Positions 17,002 through 26,059 of a DNA stretch of 64,000 nucleotides are shown piece after piece. The stretch's first letter is position 1; each line of letters begins with the position of its first letter. Made by a program: the position numbers and the translations under genes. A model generated the notes under the pieces. The model searched no databases. It saw only the letters and a list, made by a program, of their open reading frames with translations, and was not told where the DNA came from. Source of the DNA: Fen-1362 sp049516395 (GTDB lineage: Bacteria > Planctomycetota > Phycisphaerae > Sedimentisphaerales > Anaerobacaceae); the NCBI GenBank assembly GCA_049516395.1, contig JBEKTD010000007.1, positions 71,046 through 135,045 of the forward strand, in the 5' to 3' direction.

Positions 17002-17997
17002 GTGAAATATAAACCGGCTGACAAACGATACGAAAAAATGAAATACAATCGCTGCGGGCAAAGCGGCTTATTACTGCCCGCGGTGTCACTGGGCCTGTGG
17101 CATAATTTCGGCGACGTCGATGACTTCGAGACCGGCCGGGCAATCGTCCGCCGAGCATTCGACCTCGGCATAACCCACTTCGACCTCGCCAACAACTATG
17201 GCCCCCCGCCCGGCTCAGCAGAGAAAAATTTCGGCAAAATACTCAAACAGGATTTGAAGACATACCGCGACGAGCTGATTATCTCAACAAAGGCCGGTTA
17301 CCTGATGTGGCCCGGCCCTTATGGCGAATGGGGCACAAGAAAATACCTCCTCGCCAGTTTGGACCAGTCGCTCAAACGCCTCGGCCTCGATTACGTTGAC
17401 ATCTTCTATTCGCACAGGTTCGACCCCAATACGCCTCTCGACGAAACATTGTCCGCACTCGATACAGCCGTCAAACAGGGTAAGGCCATTTACGCCGGCA
17501 TATCGAATTACAAACCCCAGCAAACCGAACAGGCAGCAAAAATCCTGCGCCAGTTCGGCACCCCCTGCCTGATTCACCAGCCGAGATATTCGATGTTCGA
17601 CCGCTGGGTCGAAGACGGCCTGCTCGATGTCCTCGAAAAAGAGGGCATCGGCTGTATATGCTTCTCGCCTCTGGCACAGGGACTATTGACGGATAAATAT
17701 CTAAAGGGCATCCCCAAAGACAGCCGGGCGGCAAAACCTCATGGCTTCCTCAAACGCGAACAGATTACAGAAGCCGTCGAGAAAAAAGTCGCTGCCCTGA
17801 ACGAGCTGGCAAAACAACGGGGACAATCGCTCGCCCAGATGGCCCTTGCCTGGGTTTTGCGGGACAAAAGGATTACAACGGTCCTCACTGGCGCAAGTAA
17901 GGTCAAGCAGCTCGAACAAAATGTTGCCGCCCTCGATAATCTCTCATTCGACGATGAAGAGCTAAACCATATCGAAACTATCCTGAAAAGCTCGTAA
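17002..17997 (+). CDS. Aldo/keto reductase, YghZ/Kv-beta-like
   Basis: This 331-residue NADPH-dependent reductase most resembles E. coli YghZ (L-glyceraldehyde 3-phosphate reductase). The start region RYEKMKYNRCGQSGLLLPAV followed by SLGLWHNFG is close to that family. The catalytic set is visible: Asp and Tyr in FDLANNYGPPPGSAEKNFG, Lys in ISTKAGY and His in FYSHRF. The C-terminal cofactor-binding region includes VLTGASKVKQLEQNV. I chose GTG 17002 because AAGGAG lies 7 bases upstream; the longer in-frame TTG has none. It is a single gene with no obvious operon partner. Substrate specificity cannot be read from sequence. Confidence 0.9.
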   Translation: MKYKPADKRYEKMKYNRCGQSGLLLPAVSLGLWHNFGDVDDFETGRAIVRRAFDLGITHFDLANNYGPPPGSAEKNFGKILKQDLKTYRDELIISTKAGYLMWPGPYGEWGTRKYLLASLDQSLKRLGLDYVDIFYSHRFDPNTPLDETLSALDTAVKQGKAIYAGISNYKPQQTEQAAKILRQFGTPCLIHQPRYSMFDRWVEDGLLDVLEKEGIGCICFSPLAQGLLTDKYLKGIPKDSRAAKPHGFLKREQITEAVEKKVAALNELAKQRGQSLAQMALAWVLRDKRITTVLTGASKVKQLEQNVAALDNLSFDDEELNHIETILKSS

Positions 17998-18419
17998 CTT
18001 CTTGTTTTCGCTATAGTTATCGACCGCCTTTGCGTGCGGCGCATTTGCTATCTAAAATTTATTTAAAATATCTCTGGATTTTTCTTGCATAATTGGTCGC
18101 CTGTGTTCTAAAATGGTATTCAGCAGGCAGGTAAAATAATTTATATATATAATCGTTTTAGGTCGTCATCATAATTTCAACGGCATTTCTTATCATCCTG
18201 CCTTTGTGACAAATCGGTTTCCTTTTTTGCAGCTTGTCAGTTGCGCGTTCATTTTTTGTTTAGAAGGAGCAAAAAAATGGTGCGCAGAAAGTCCGCAATC
18301 TGGGGTATTTCAATCAATACCGTCGATTCCGCGCGCAAAATCCGGCCTAATCCGACCCGGGCGTGTTGCCCCGGCCGTCTTTATCATTAATTCATCAATC
18401 TTTTTGAAAGGGTACAAAA
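17998..18419. other. Intergenic 422 bases with one small ORF
   Basis: The gap between the aldo/keto reductase and the first GLUG gene is A+T-rich in its left half. The only item of note is the 37-codon frame at 18277-18390 with a strong ribosome site. No terminator or promoter was convincing. Confidence 0.4.
18277..18390 (+). CDS. Possible 37-residue small protein
   Basis: AAGGAG sits 7 bases before an ATG that opens a frame of 37 codons, beginning MVRRKSAIWGIS and ending TRACCPGRLYH. The product is basic and has a Cys-Cys pair. It ends 29 bases before the GLUG gene. The ribosome site is one of the best in the window, but nothing else shows it is real. It could be a leader peptide or a remnant of a gene start. 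Confidence 0.3.
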   Translation: MVRRKSAIWGISINTVDSARKIRPNPTRACCPGRLYH

Positions 18420-20579
18420 ATGAACACGAATAATCACCAACTTCGCACGGTGCTGTTCGCTATGACCATGCTGGCGATTGAATTAGTAGCAACACCTCAA
18501 GCGCGAGCGACAGACTATACAAGTATTATTGGTGACTTGGCAAATCCTCGCGCGGCGATTGATTTTGGAAATCCCTCTTATGGTTACGCTCAGGAATTTA
18601 CGATAACGAGCAGCACATGGGATATCTTTCAAGCGCAGATTAATCTTGGGGACTTGGATCCCATGCCCGGACCACCCTTGTTACAGGTTCGTAATGCCTT
18701 GGGCGCTGGCCTTGGGCCGGGCACGACCATTTTGGGATCTTTCACCATGAATCCCAATGACATCCCAACCGGTTTCAATTTCGCTAATATTGTCGCAACA
18801 GCAGATACAAGCTTCACTTTGGGCCCAGGCACTTACTGGTTCTGTCTTGGAAATGACCAGCCTATCGGCTGCTTTTGTTGGGTTCCCTTTGCCAACGACG
18901 ATTCGCTGGTTCAAGGCGGTCTTGCCGGAACTGTCAACACGACTGCCGTTGCTCAGAGCAGTGATGGCGGTCAGACCTTTGGTACGCCTTCGCTGGGAGG
19001 ATATGCTTTGCTCTTCGAATTGGATGCTCAACCGGTTCCCAAGCCGGCCAAATATAGTGGTGGAACGGGTGGGCCGACCAACCCATATAAGATTGGTACG
19101 GTTTCCGACTGGAATGACCTGATGAATACCTCATCGGACTGGGATAAGCATTTTATCCTGATAGCTGATATAAATTTGCAGGGTATTGCACTAAAGCCGG
19201 TCGGCAACTTTGATATACCCTTTATCGGCGTCTTTGGAGGTAACAGCCATATCATTCGCAACGCTTATATAAATAGCCCGGCTGACGATGATATCGGCCT
19301 GTTCGGTTATATTGACACTGGCAGCCAAATCCGCAACCTCGGTGTAGAGGATGTCAATATGACCGGAAGATATGATGTCGGCGGCTTAGTAGGATTTAAT
19401 GGGGGCGACATCGCCACCTGTTACGCCACTGGCGCGGTCGTCAGCAAAGGCTGGTTTGTCGGTGGCCTGCTGGGATTAAATTATGGCAGCGTCAACGCCT
19501 GTTATGCCGCTGTTGTGGTTACCGGAGAAAGCGTTGTCGGCGGTTTGGCGGGAGGTAATGATGAAGGCAGCATCAGTGCCTGTTATGCCACGGGTACGGT
19601 CAGTGGAAGAAACTTTGTCGGCGGCCTGATGGGATACAATGGCGGCAGTGTTTCCGGTAGTTTCTGGGATACACAGACTTCTGGTCAGACGACAAGCTCC
19701 GGCGGAACGGGCATGACAACGGCGGAAATGAAAACGCTTTCAACATTTACCTCAGCAGGATGGAATTTTGTCGAAATCTGGGGTATAGGCGAAAATCAGA
19801 CTTATCCGTATCTAAGAACTGAGCCGGCCGGGGACTTGAATCACGATAAAAAAGTTGACTTTGAGGATTTCGCAATACTCGCCTCGCACTGGCTGGAAAA
19901 TTGGGCTGGCCCAAGCAACTCAAGCATCGGCTTGGTCGCCTATTATCCGTTTAATGGAAATGCCAATGACGCCAGCGGCAAGGGAAACAACGGAACTGTG
20001 GTCGGTGCAGCTTTTGAAACCTACGGAGCTGGTAATACCCTGGCCTTGCACTTCAATGGAAACACATCATCGTACGTCGTAGTTCCGCGTTCCGCTTCGT
20101 TGGAGCCGGTAGATGCGATCTCGATCTCAATGTGGGTCAAAGGCGTACAGGGGCAAGCTTGCGGGTATGGTTGGGGAACGATCCTTCGGAAGGCAGACGA
20201 TTGTCAACCGGGATACTTCATTAAGGGCTGTAACGGCGGCTCAAGCTTTTGGCTCTGCGGTGCAAATCCATGTAGCGGGGCAGATTACTGGACCGCCGGT
20301 TTTCCGCTGTTCACAGGGACGAGTTGGCAACATATTGTTGCGACGTATTCTCGCACCGATGGATTGATGAAAAGCTATGAAAACGGCGTGCTCGTCAACC
20401 AAACGCCCCTGGCAAGTCAGCTTTTGCACTCCGGAAACCTGTACATCGGAGGGGCTGCCGTGCGCGGAGACGATGGCGGTTTTAATGGGTTGATAAATGA
20501 AGTTCGGATTTACAATCGTGCCCTCTCTGCCTCAGAGGTTCAGCAGCTCTACCTTTCAGGTTCTGGTTCTCACCCGTAA
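18420..20579 (+). CDS. Secreted GLUG-repeat protein with dockerin half and LamG domain
   Basis: This is an exported protein of 719 residues. The signal peptide is at about 1-30 and the N-terminal beta domain at about 31-205. KYSGGTGGPTNPYKIGT then opens a GLUG-containing region (about 210-440; VGGLVGFNGGDI, VGGLLGLNYGSV, VGGLAGGNDEGSI). One dockerin repeat follows near 475 (DLNHDKKVDFEDFAILASHW). A LamG/concanavalin-like domain makes up the C-terminus (about 500-715; ending LINEVRIYNRALSASEVQQL). GAAAGGGT lies about 9 bases before the ATG. The dockerin has only its first repeat and the LamG is appended after it, an unusual order. Likely role: carbohydrate or surface adhesion. Confidence 0.85.
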   Translation: MNTNNHQLRTVLFAMTMLAIELVATPQARATDYTSIIGDLANPRAAIDFGNPSYGYAQEFTITSSTWDIFQAQINLGDLDPMPGPPLLQVRNALGAGLGPGTTILGSFTMNPNDIPTGFNFANIVATADTSFTLGPGTYWFCLGNDQPIGCFCWVPFANDDSLVQGGLAGTVNTTAVAQSSDGGQTFGTPSLGGYALLFELDAQPVPKPAKYSGGTGGPTNPYKIGTVSDWNDLMNTSSDWDKHFILIADINLQGIALKPVGNFDIPFIGVFGGNSHIIRNAYINSPADDDIGLFGYIDTGSQIRNLGVEDVNMTGRYDVGGLVGFNGGDIATCYATGAVVSKGWFVGGLLGLNYGSVNACYAAVVVTGESVVGGLAGGNDEGSISACYATGTVSGRNFVGGLMGYNGGSVSGSFWDTQTSGQTTSSGGTGMTTAEMKTLSTFTSAGWNFVEIWGIGENQTYPYLRTEPAGDLNHDKKVDFEDFAILASHWLENWAGPSNSSIGLVAYYPFNGNANDASGKGNNGTVVGAAFETYGAGNTLALHFNGNTSSYVVVPRSASLEPVDAISISMWVKGVQGQACGYGWGTILRKADDCQPGYFIKGCNGGSSFWLCGANPCSGADYWTAGFPLFTGTSWQHIVATYSRTDGLMKSYENGVLVNQTPLASQLLHSGNLYIGGAAVRGDDGGFNGLINEVRIYNRALSASEVQQLYLSGSGSHP

Positions 20580-20632
20580 GGTGTGCGCAGTGCATACCGT
20601 CAATATCAACCACTTTTTGAAAGGGTAAGAAA

Positions 20633-22051
20633 ATGAACACGAATAATAACCAACTTCGCACGGTGTTGTTCGCCGTGACCGTTCTGGTCTTTCTGACCAG
20701 CGTCCTCGCACACGCCGATAACACGCCGCTCATCATTACACCGGGGACCGGCGATTTGTTCTACGGAACTGATCCTTCTGTTACCTTAGGAAACTTGTTC
20801 CAAGTTGGAGCCGAACCGATAACCATTACTTCGCTCGGATTTTTCGACGCCGGGACACCCGGCTTGAACCAAAGCCATTCTGTCGGATTGTGGACAACAT
20901 CCGGCACACTCCTTGCCAGAGTAGATTTCTCGCCGGGGCTGAACGGCTTCGAGAAAAACGGATTTATTTATCAAAACCTGCCCAACCAGGTGGTTCTGCA
21001 GCCCGGCGTGTCCTACGTCCTGGGTGCGTATTACCCGACTGGCTCAACGGATGGCTTGTATGTCAACGACACCATCCAGTATGAGACATGGGCATCTTCT
21101 GTCACTTTCAACGGATTAGGGCGCTACACACCAATCGGGGCCGGTTTTATCTTCCCCAATCTTACAGTAAGCGGCCTTTCCTATGTCGGACCCAACGCAT
21201 TATACGCCGTCCCCGAACCGGCCAAATATAGCGGTGGAACGGGTGAACCGACCGACCCCTACCAAATCGCTTCCGCTGCTGACCTGCTTGCACTGGCCGC
21301 TAATACCGCGGATTACGGCGAATGCTTTATCCTTACGGCAGATATTAATATGGGAGGGCAGGTCTTTACGACGGCAATCATTGCCGCTGATTATGAACCT
21401 GCCTTTACAGGAACGTTTGACGGCAACGGACACAAAATCACACACTCTACCATCACTGGCGGAAATAATTCCTGCCTCGGTTTATTTGGCTACATCGGCT
21501 CCGGCGGCTCGGTTAAAAATCTCGGTATCGAGAACTGTTCTGTTAGTGGTTTTAATTATATCGGCGGTCTGGTGGGAGTAAACGAAGGCAGTATCAGCGA
21601 TTGCTATTCGACGGGTTCGGTTAGCGGTGTTTACGGTTCTTATGGCGGTGTTTCCGGTTCTTATTCTGTCGGCGGTCTGGTGGGAAGTAATGATCAAGGC
21701 AGTATCAGCAATTGCTATTCGACGGGTTCGACGAGTGCGGTCAACATCTTGTGGGGTACTATAGGCGGTCTGGTGGGATGGAATAACGGCAGTGTTTCCG
21801 GTAGTTTCTGGGATACACAGACTTCCGAGCAGATGACCAGCGACGGAGGGACGGGCAAGACAACGGCGGAAATGAAAATGCTTTCAACATTTACCTCGGC
21901 AGGATGGGATTTTGTCGAAATCTGGGGTATAGGCGAAAATCAGACATATCCGTATCTAAGAACTGAGCCGGCTGGGGACTTGAATCACGATAAAAAAGTT
22001 GACTTTGAGGATTTCGCAATACTCGCCTCGCACTGGCTGGAGGGAATTTGA
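20633..22051 (+). CDS. Secreted GLUG-repeat protein, tandem paralogue, truncated dockerin
   Basis: This 472-residue protein is a close relative of the preceding gene. The upstream leader (TTTTTGAAAGGGTA) and first codons are nearly identical, and the block from SFWDTQTS to FAILASHWLE is almost the same. The signal peptide ends SVLAHAD. An N-terminal domain is followed by a GLUG region (about 200-420) and one dockerin repeat ending HWLEGI. The frame then stops at TGA, but the same frame continues after it with a second dockerin-like repeat (VDLNHDCAVDWLNI) until TAG at 22106. The dockerin thus appears cut by a nonsense codon. Surface or extracellular role by analogy. Confidence 0.85.
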   Translation: MNTNNNQLRTVLFAVTVLVFLTSVLAHADNTPLIITPGTGDLFYGTDPSVTLGNLFQVGAEPITITSLGFFDAGTPGLNQSHSVGLWTTSGTLLARVDFSPGLNGFEKNGFIYQNLPNQVVLQPGVSYVLGAYYPTGSTDGLYVNDTIQYETWASSVTFNGLGRYTPIGAGFIFPNLTVSGLSYVGPNALYAVPEPAKYSGGTGEPTDPYQIASAADLLALAANTADYGECFILTADINMGGQVFTTAIIAADYEPAFTGTFDGNGHKITHSTITGGNNSCLGLFGYIGSGGSVKNLGIENCSVSGFNYIGGLVGVNEGSISDCYSTGSVSGVYGSYGGVSGSYSVGGLVGSNDQGSISNCYSTGSTSAVNILWGTIGGLVGWNNGSVSGSFWDTQTSEQMTSDGGTGKTTAEMKMLSTFTSAGWDFVEIWGIGENQTYPYLRTEPAGDLNHDKKVDFEDFAILASHWLEGI

Positions 22052-22108
22052 TTTGTATTGGCAGTCGATTTGAACCATGATTGCGCTGTGGATTGGCTTA
22101 ATATTTAG
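22052..22108 (+). pseudogene. In-frame remnant of a second dockerin repeat
   Basis: Directly after the TGA of the GLUG gene, the same frame reads AVDLNHDCAVDWLNI and then TAG. The D-x-N-x-D-x-x-V-D pattern matches the Ca-binding loop of type I dockerins and the usual position of the second repeat. Confidence 0.5.
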
Positions 22109-22389
22109 ACTGCTAATCTGGGAATCCCATACCGGGGAAAATAAAACCGTTCTTCGATAAGAATTCCGCAGAGGATGGTTACCCATATTAACAACCGCCC
22201 CCTGCTGCCTTATGCCCCATATTTCCTATTTACCCTATCCTTTAAACTGCATTGATTTGAAACAATAATCTTGCTTCGTCGAGCGTTTTTATCCCTGTGA
22301 TTTGTTAGTGCTGCTTTACAAATATGCAAGGAAGTGGTTTAATAACCTTTCAGCCGATGGAGGACTTAATATGTTTTTGAGAAAGGTGT
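22109..22389. other. Intergenic stretch, nothing recognised
   Basis: The remaining 281 bases between the dockerin remnant and the next gene show no gene, clear terminator or repeat matching the families described here. Confidence 0.4.
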
Positions 22390-24273
22390 ATGCCCGAAAG
22401 CAACGTTAATAGTAATGGCAATGATAAGGTGCCGATAGCAACCAGCAAGTCATTTCTGACTGCCGGGCCGACGCTACACTACAGCCATACTAATGTGCTC
22501 GGCTTCTGGCTGCTGACGATAACCGTCTTTGCCGTGACCTGCTTGTTCTGGTCAAAAATACTAACCGGCTCACCCTGGGCATTCAACCCCGACTCGGCGA
22601 CGACGCCTTCGTCCTGGCAATTAGGCCGATTCCTCCTGACAGGCGTAAGCATCTTTGAATACCCCTGGCAAACACTCGTCCTCGCCCTGCTGATGGCGAT
22701 AATGACAATCGCGCCTATCCTCACGGCCCAGCTTCTCAGTTTCAGTTACAGTTTACCTTTGATTCTGGCCGTGTTTTTCCTCGCGGATTTACCCGCCTTC
22801 GCGGTCAGCTTGCTGATAAGCTGCCTAGCGGTTGCCTGTCGGCCCTTGCGGTTTCGTTCACGCATAACCTCGCTCGCATTGTGTATGCTCCCTCAGCTTA
22901 TATACTGGGGCATTTTCGGCGGAGCCAGAAACGTCGAGCCGATTAAGTGGGGCTTTTCCTTCACACCATGGATTGGCGCCTGGCTTATTGGCCTTGGCGT
23001 AGCGGGTGCGGTGCTCGGCATCGGGCATTTCAGCCGGTACAGGCCGGGGCTTATCTGGTCAGCCATCACGATTCTGCTTGTTCTCGCGGTAATAACCTTC
23101 AGGTTATGGATAGGGTTCGATGAGCTGGATTACCAGCTTTACATCGCCCGCAATAATCCGGAGCAGGTGGCAGAATTTCACGACCACAGTATTACCAAGG
23201 CAATCGACCGCGCCATAAAAAATCCCGCCGTCGCGAAATACCTGGGCGGCTTTTTCTACCCGACTGAGCCGATAGCTTTACGCAAAGAATTAAAGGACGA
23301 AATCCAGGCACAGCTCGTTCACGACCGATGGCCGACGTGGTTTGTCGTCCCGCCGGAATTAAGATACCAGGAAAAAAGAGAATGGCTGCTTGAGCAATAC
23401 GACTTGTTTATCAACCGCCGACCCAAAAGCAAGCGGATGCCAATCGCCCTGTATTACAAAGCCCTGTTGACCGAATACAGCCCCGATTATCGTCTGCTGG
23501 ACGAGAAAGAAACACTTCATTTCTACAGCGATTACCCATTCGACCGTTCACGTGCCGTGTGGTTCCAGTTATACACCGGCTTTGCCAATAGCCCTGAATC
23601 GCTCGAAGCACGCTGGCGAATCGCAATGCAATGGGCGGGCCAGGCAAGGTTCGACGAGGCGCAAGCCATTATTGCCGAGGCCTCCAACTTGCTCGAAACA
23701 CGTCTGAAACTTCTTGCCGGCGACCAGCCCGCCGAAGATTCGATATTCAGCATGTTCCGCCCGCCCCTCGATTCGGCGATGACCGTATCAAAACTAATGG
23801 AATTACAAAGAAAACTCAGCCAGTTGCGCACCCTTATCGGCCCGGATAACTACACCGCCAAACCGGATTCTGTAAAACGGCTGGCAAGATTTGTTACGCT
23901 AAACCAAAACAGTCCGGATTATGCAGGTCAGCTCGACGAACTGCTCTCCGAAATGGGCAAAAATGACCCCCTGCGTGACAACGTCCTGCTCGCACAGATT
24001 AAACTCATACCCGATGAACAGCTCCTCGCCGAAAAACTCGCCGAAATGCACACGCAGCATTACCGCACCGACGGCGGTATGCAGGCGCTCTATGAGCTTT
24101 CCCTGCTCAGAATCCACTTCTGGCAGCAGCAAGACCCCGCAAACGCCGAACAAAAAAAGAAATATCTCGCGGACGCCAGGGCGACACTGACGGAATTTCT
24201 GCGTATGTACCCCAATAGTTTTCCCGCTGAGCAGGTGAAGAAAAATCTCGCCAGTTTACCCGCGGGCGATTGA
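22390..24273 (+). CDS. Polytopic membrane protein with soluble helical tail
   Basis: This is a protein of 627 residues I cannot name. The first 270 residues hold about six hydrophobic segments (for example VLGFWLLTITVFAVTCLFW, TLVLALLMAIMTIAPILTA, WSAITILLVLAVITF). The remaining 350 residues are soluble and helical with TPR-like spacing (AQAIIAEASNLLETRLKLL; ARATLTEFLRMYPNSFPAEQ), suggesting a periplasmic repeat domain. GAAAGG lies 5 bases before the ATG. It is upstream of ispD on the same strand, but a 101-base gap with a promoter-like sequence separates them. Possible role: envelope assembly; this is a guess. Confidence 0.75.
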   Translation: MPESNVNSNGNDKVPIATSKSFLTAGPTLHYSHTNVLGFWLLTITVFAVTCLFWSKILTGSPWAFNPDSATTPSSWQLGRFLLTGVSIFEYPWQTLVLALLMAIMTIAPILTAQLLSFSYSLPLILAVFFLADLPAFAVSLLISCLAVACRPLRFRSRITSLALCMLPQLIYWGIFGGARNVEPIKWGFSFTPWIGAWLIGLGVAGAVLGIGHFSRYRPGLIWSAITILLVLAVITFRLWIGFDELDYQLYIARNNPEQVAEFHDHSITKAIDRAIKNPAVAKYLGGFFYPTEPIALRKELKDEIQAQLVHDRWPTWFVVPPELRYQEKREWLLEQYDLFINRRPKSKRMPIALYYKALLTEYSPDYRLLDEKETLHFYSDYPFDRSRAVWFQLYTGFANSPESLEARWRIAMQWAGQARFDEAQAIIAEASNLLETRLKLLAGDQPAEDSIFSMFRPPLDSAMTVSKLMELQRKLSQLRTLIGPDNYTAKPDSVKRLARFVTLNQNSPDYAGQLDELLSEMGKNDPLRDNVLLAQIKLIPDEQLLAEKLAEMHTQHYRTDGGMQALYELSLLRIHFWQQQDPANAEQKKKYLADARATLTEFLRMYPNSFPAEQVKKNLASLPAGD

Positions 24274-24317
24274 TACCCCCCTGCTGCTAACCCCGAATTA
24301 TCCGCACATAACAGGTG

Positions 24318-24345
24318 TTGACAATCACGTGCGTTTGCTTATGCT
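24318..24345 (+). promoter_or_regulatory. Putative sigma-70-type promoter of ispD
   Basis: TTGACA at 24318-24323 is followed, after 16 bases, by TATGCT at 24340-24345 (4 of 6 to consensus). The predicted start point is about 25 bases before the ispD ATG. Confidence 0.45.
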
Positions 24346-24374
24346 TTTGTCTTGTTTAGTGGAGATTTGACATT

Positions 24375-25112
24375 ATGCCTAATGTTGCGGCGATAATTTG
24401 TGCAGCAGGACCCGGTCGAAGATTCGGCGGTAAACGACATAAACAATTCGTCGATATCGGCGGTCGGGCCGCGTTCCTGCGCAGCGTCGAACTGTTCTCG
24501 AACCGCGAAGACGTCAAACAAATCCTTCTGGCTATCCCGCAGGAAGACCAGGAAATTGTGGAAATCCGCTATGGCGCCAATCTCTCGCTTTTCAACGTCA
24601 AGGTCCTCATAGGCGGCGCAACTCGTTTCGAAACCGTCAACAAGGCGCTCCAGTTATTAAAAGACGATATCGAGCTTGTCGCGATTCACGACGCCGCTCG
24701 ATGCTGCGTAACAGCCAAATGGATTGAAGATTGCATAAAAACCGCCGCCAAAACCGGCGCCGCGATTCTCGCCTGCCCCGTTACCGCTACCCTCAAGGAA
24801 ATCAAAGATGGCTGTATAATAAAAAACGTTGACCGAAAAGGGCTTTACGAAGCGCAGACGCCCCAGGTCTTCGAGGTAAAGCTGTTGAAACAATCCCGCG
24901 AAAAAATTGACAAGACAGACGCCGAGAAAATCACTGACGATTCGCAGTTGGTCGAAGCCCTTGGCCATAAGGTCTCGATTGTCGAGACCGATTCCTCGAA
25001 CATCAAGATTACATATCCTGCCGATGTCGCGATTGCTGAGGCCATTCTCAAGACCCGACCCGACCCGAAAAAAGAGGGCTACATCGGCCCATTCTATGAA
25101 GCCCAATGGTAA
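24375..25112 (+). CDS. ispD: 2-C-methyl-D-erythritol 4-phosphate cytidylyltransferase
   Basis: This 245-residue cytoplasmic enzyme of the non-mevalonate isoprenoid pathway transfers CMP from CTP to methylerythritol phosphate. Motifs visible in order: the nucleotide loop AAGPGRRFGGKRHKQF, GGATRFETV, HDAARCCV (usually HDAARP), LYEAQTPQVF, ITDDSQLVEALGHKV and SNIKITYPAD. Length and order match the family. The Pro-to-Cys change in HDAAR-P is mild. There is no ispF next to it, so it stands alone. The ATG at 24375 begins immediately at the conserved N-terminal strand. Confidence 0.95.
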   Translation: MPNVAAIICAAGPGRRFGGKRHKQFVDIGGRAAFLRSVELFSNREDVKQILLAIPQEDQEIVEIRYGANLSLFNVKVLIGGATRFETVNKALQLLKDDIELVAIHDAARCCVTAKWIEDCIKTAAKTGAAILACPVTATLKEIKDGCIIKNVDRKGLYEAQTPQVFEVKLLKQSREKIDKTDAEKITDDSQLVEALGHKVSIVETDSSNIKITYPADVAIAEAILKTRPDPKKEGYIGPFYEAQW

Positions 25113-25193
25113 TGTAACCGCTTTCCTACTCGTAACTTATATAAATCAGCAGTAACAAACCTCAAGAAAATTTCAAAAATCTTCTTTTTTTCA

Positions 25194-25223
25194 TTGACAA
25201 ATACACGTTTATCGTGTAATTAT
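25194..25223 (+). promoter_or_regulatory. Promoter with palindromic operator for the membrane protein/HTH pair
   Basis: TTGACA at 25194-25199 and AATTAT at 25218-25223 are 18 bases apart. Inside the spacer is the inverted repeat ACACG-TTTAT-CGTGT (25203-25217). A repressor bound there would block polymerase. The HTH protein encoded by the second gene of the operon is the obvious candidate. Confidence 0.5.
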
Positions 25224-25266
25224 CAATGATGATAGATTAAACAAATATAATAGAAAGGAGAAATTT

Positions 25267-25788
25267 ATGAACGAATTCATAGAAAAAAACTCACGGCTTT
25301 TACGAATGTATTGTCTGGTTGTCCGGACTATCGGGTGGTTTTTGCTTGCGGGCGGGGCGATGTGGCTGACCTATGGCTTTTCAGGTGTCTATATAATTCA
25401 CAATAAAACACAGCATCAGGAAGCTATGAAGGCCATGACTTTAGGGTGTTTTACGCTCGCCTGCGATTTCATTATCCCAGGGCTATTGGCATTTGCCATT
25501 TCACAACTGCTTATTTATATTACCAGGCCCGAAGGCAAAGCCGGGCTGATGATGAGGATTGCCGACAAGCTGTGCTATTGCTACGCAGCATTTATATTCA
25601 TCCAAACCTTCAGAACCAGCTTATTGGTCATAAATAAGGCATCCGAAACATTACAGCTCTATAATTTATTTTTCAGTCAAGCGCTACTTTCGATTCCCAT
25701 AATTGCTAAAATTTTAGTCCTAATCGGAGCGGGCGTGATAATCCGTCGGCTGCTGCCGGTAATTGATGAGTCAAAAACGCTGGTCTAA
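25267..25788 (+). CDS. Small four-helix membrane protein (DUF2975-like context)
   Basis: This is a membrane protein of 173 residues with about four hydrophobic helices: near 15-40 (IGWFLLAGGAMWLTYGF), 58-80, 95-118 and 138-160 (IPIIAKILVLIGAGVII). The layout, and the small Cro/C1-type gene 12 bases downstream, match the widespread DUF2975-membrane-protein/YozG-HTH pairs; family membership is inferred from context. AGAAAGGAG is 7 bases before the ATG. A promoter with a palindrome inside it precedes the gene. Function of such pairs is poorly known. Confidence 0.75.
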   Translation: MNEFIEKNSRLLRMYCLVVRTIGWFLLAGGAMWLTYGFSGVYIIHNKTQHQEAMKAMTLGCFTLACDFIIPGLLAFAISQLLIYITRPEGKAGLMMRIADKLCYCYAAFIFIQTFRTSLLVINKASETLQLYNLFFSQALLSIPIIAKILVLIGAGVIIRRLLPVIDESKTLV

Positions 25789-25800
25789 GGAGGACAAAAG

Positions 25801-26022
25801 ATGATTAATATTCGGCTCGATTACGTTCTTCTGGATAAGCGGATGAAACTAACGGAGCTTGCCGACGCGACCGGCATCGCCCTGAATAACCTCTCGGTCA
25901 TGAAGACCAACAAGGCGCGTGCGATTCGTTTTTCCACGCTCAACTCAATCTGCAAGGCCCTGAATTGCTCGCCTGGCGATTTGCTCGAATACCTCCCTGA
26001 CCCGCCGAAACAACAAATTTAG
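25801..26022 (+). CDS. Small Cro/C1-type (YozG-like) HTH regulator
   Basis: This is a 73-residue DNA-binding protein. The helix-turn-helix is in KLTELADATGIALNNLSVMK, followed by ARAIRFSTLNSICKALNCSP and GDLLEYLPD, which is the typical ending of YozG-type proteins. GGAGG sits 7 bases before the ATG, and the gene follows the membrane protein with 12 bases between, so they are co-transcribed. It probably represses its own operon through the ACACG/CGTGT palindrome at 25203-25217. Confidence 0.88.
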   Translation: MINIRLDYVLLDKRMKLTELADATGIALNNLSVMKTNKARAIRFSTLNSICKALNCSPGDLLEYLPDPPKQQI

Positions 26023-26059
26023 ACGCGGATTGCGCAGATTACGCTGTTTTTTCTATACG

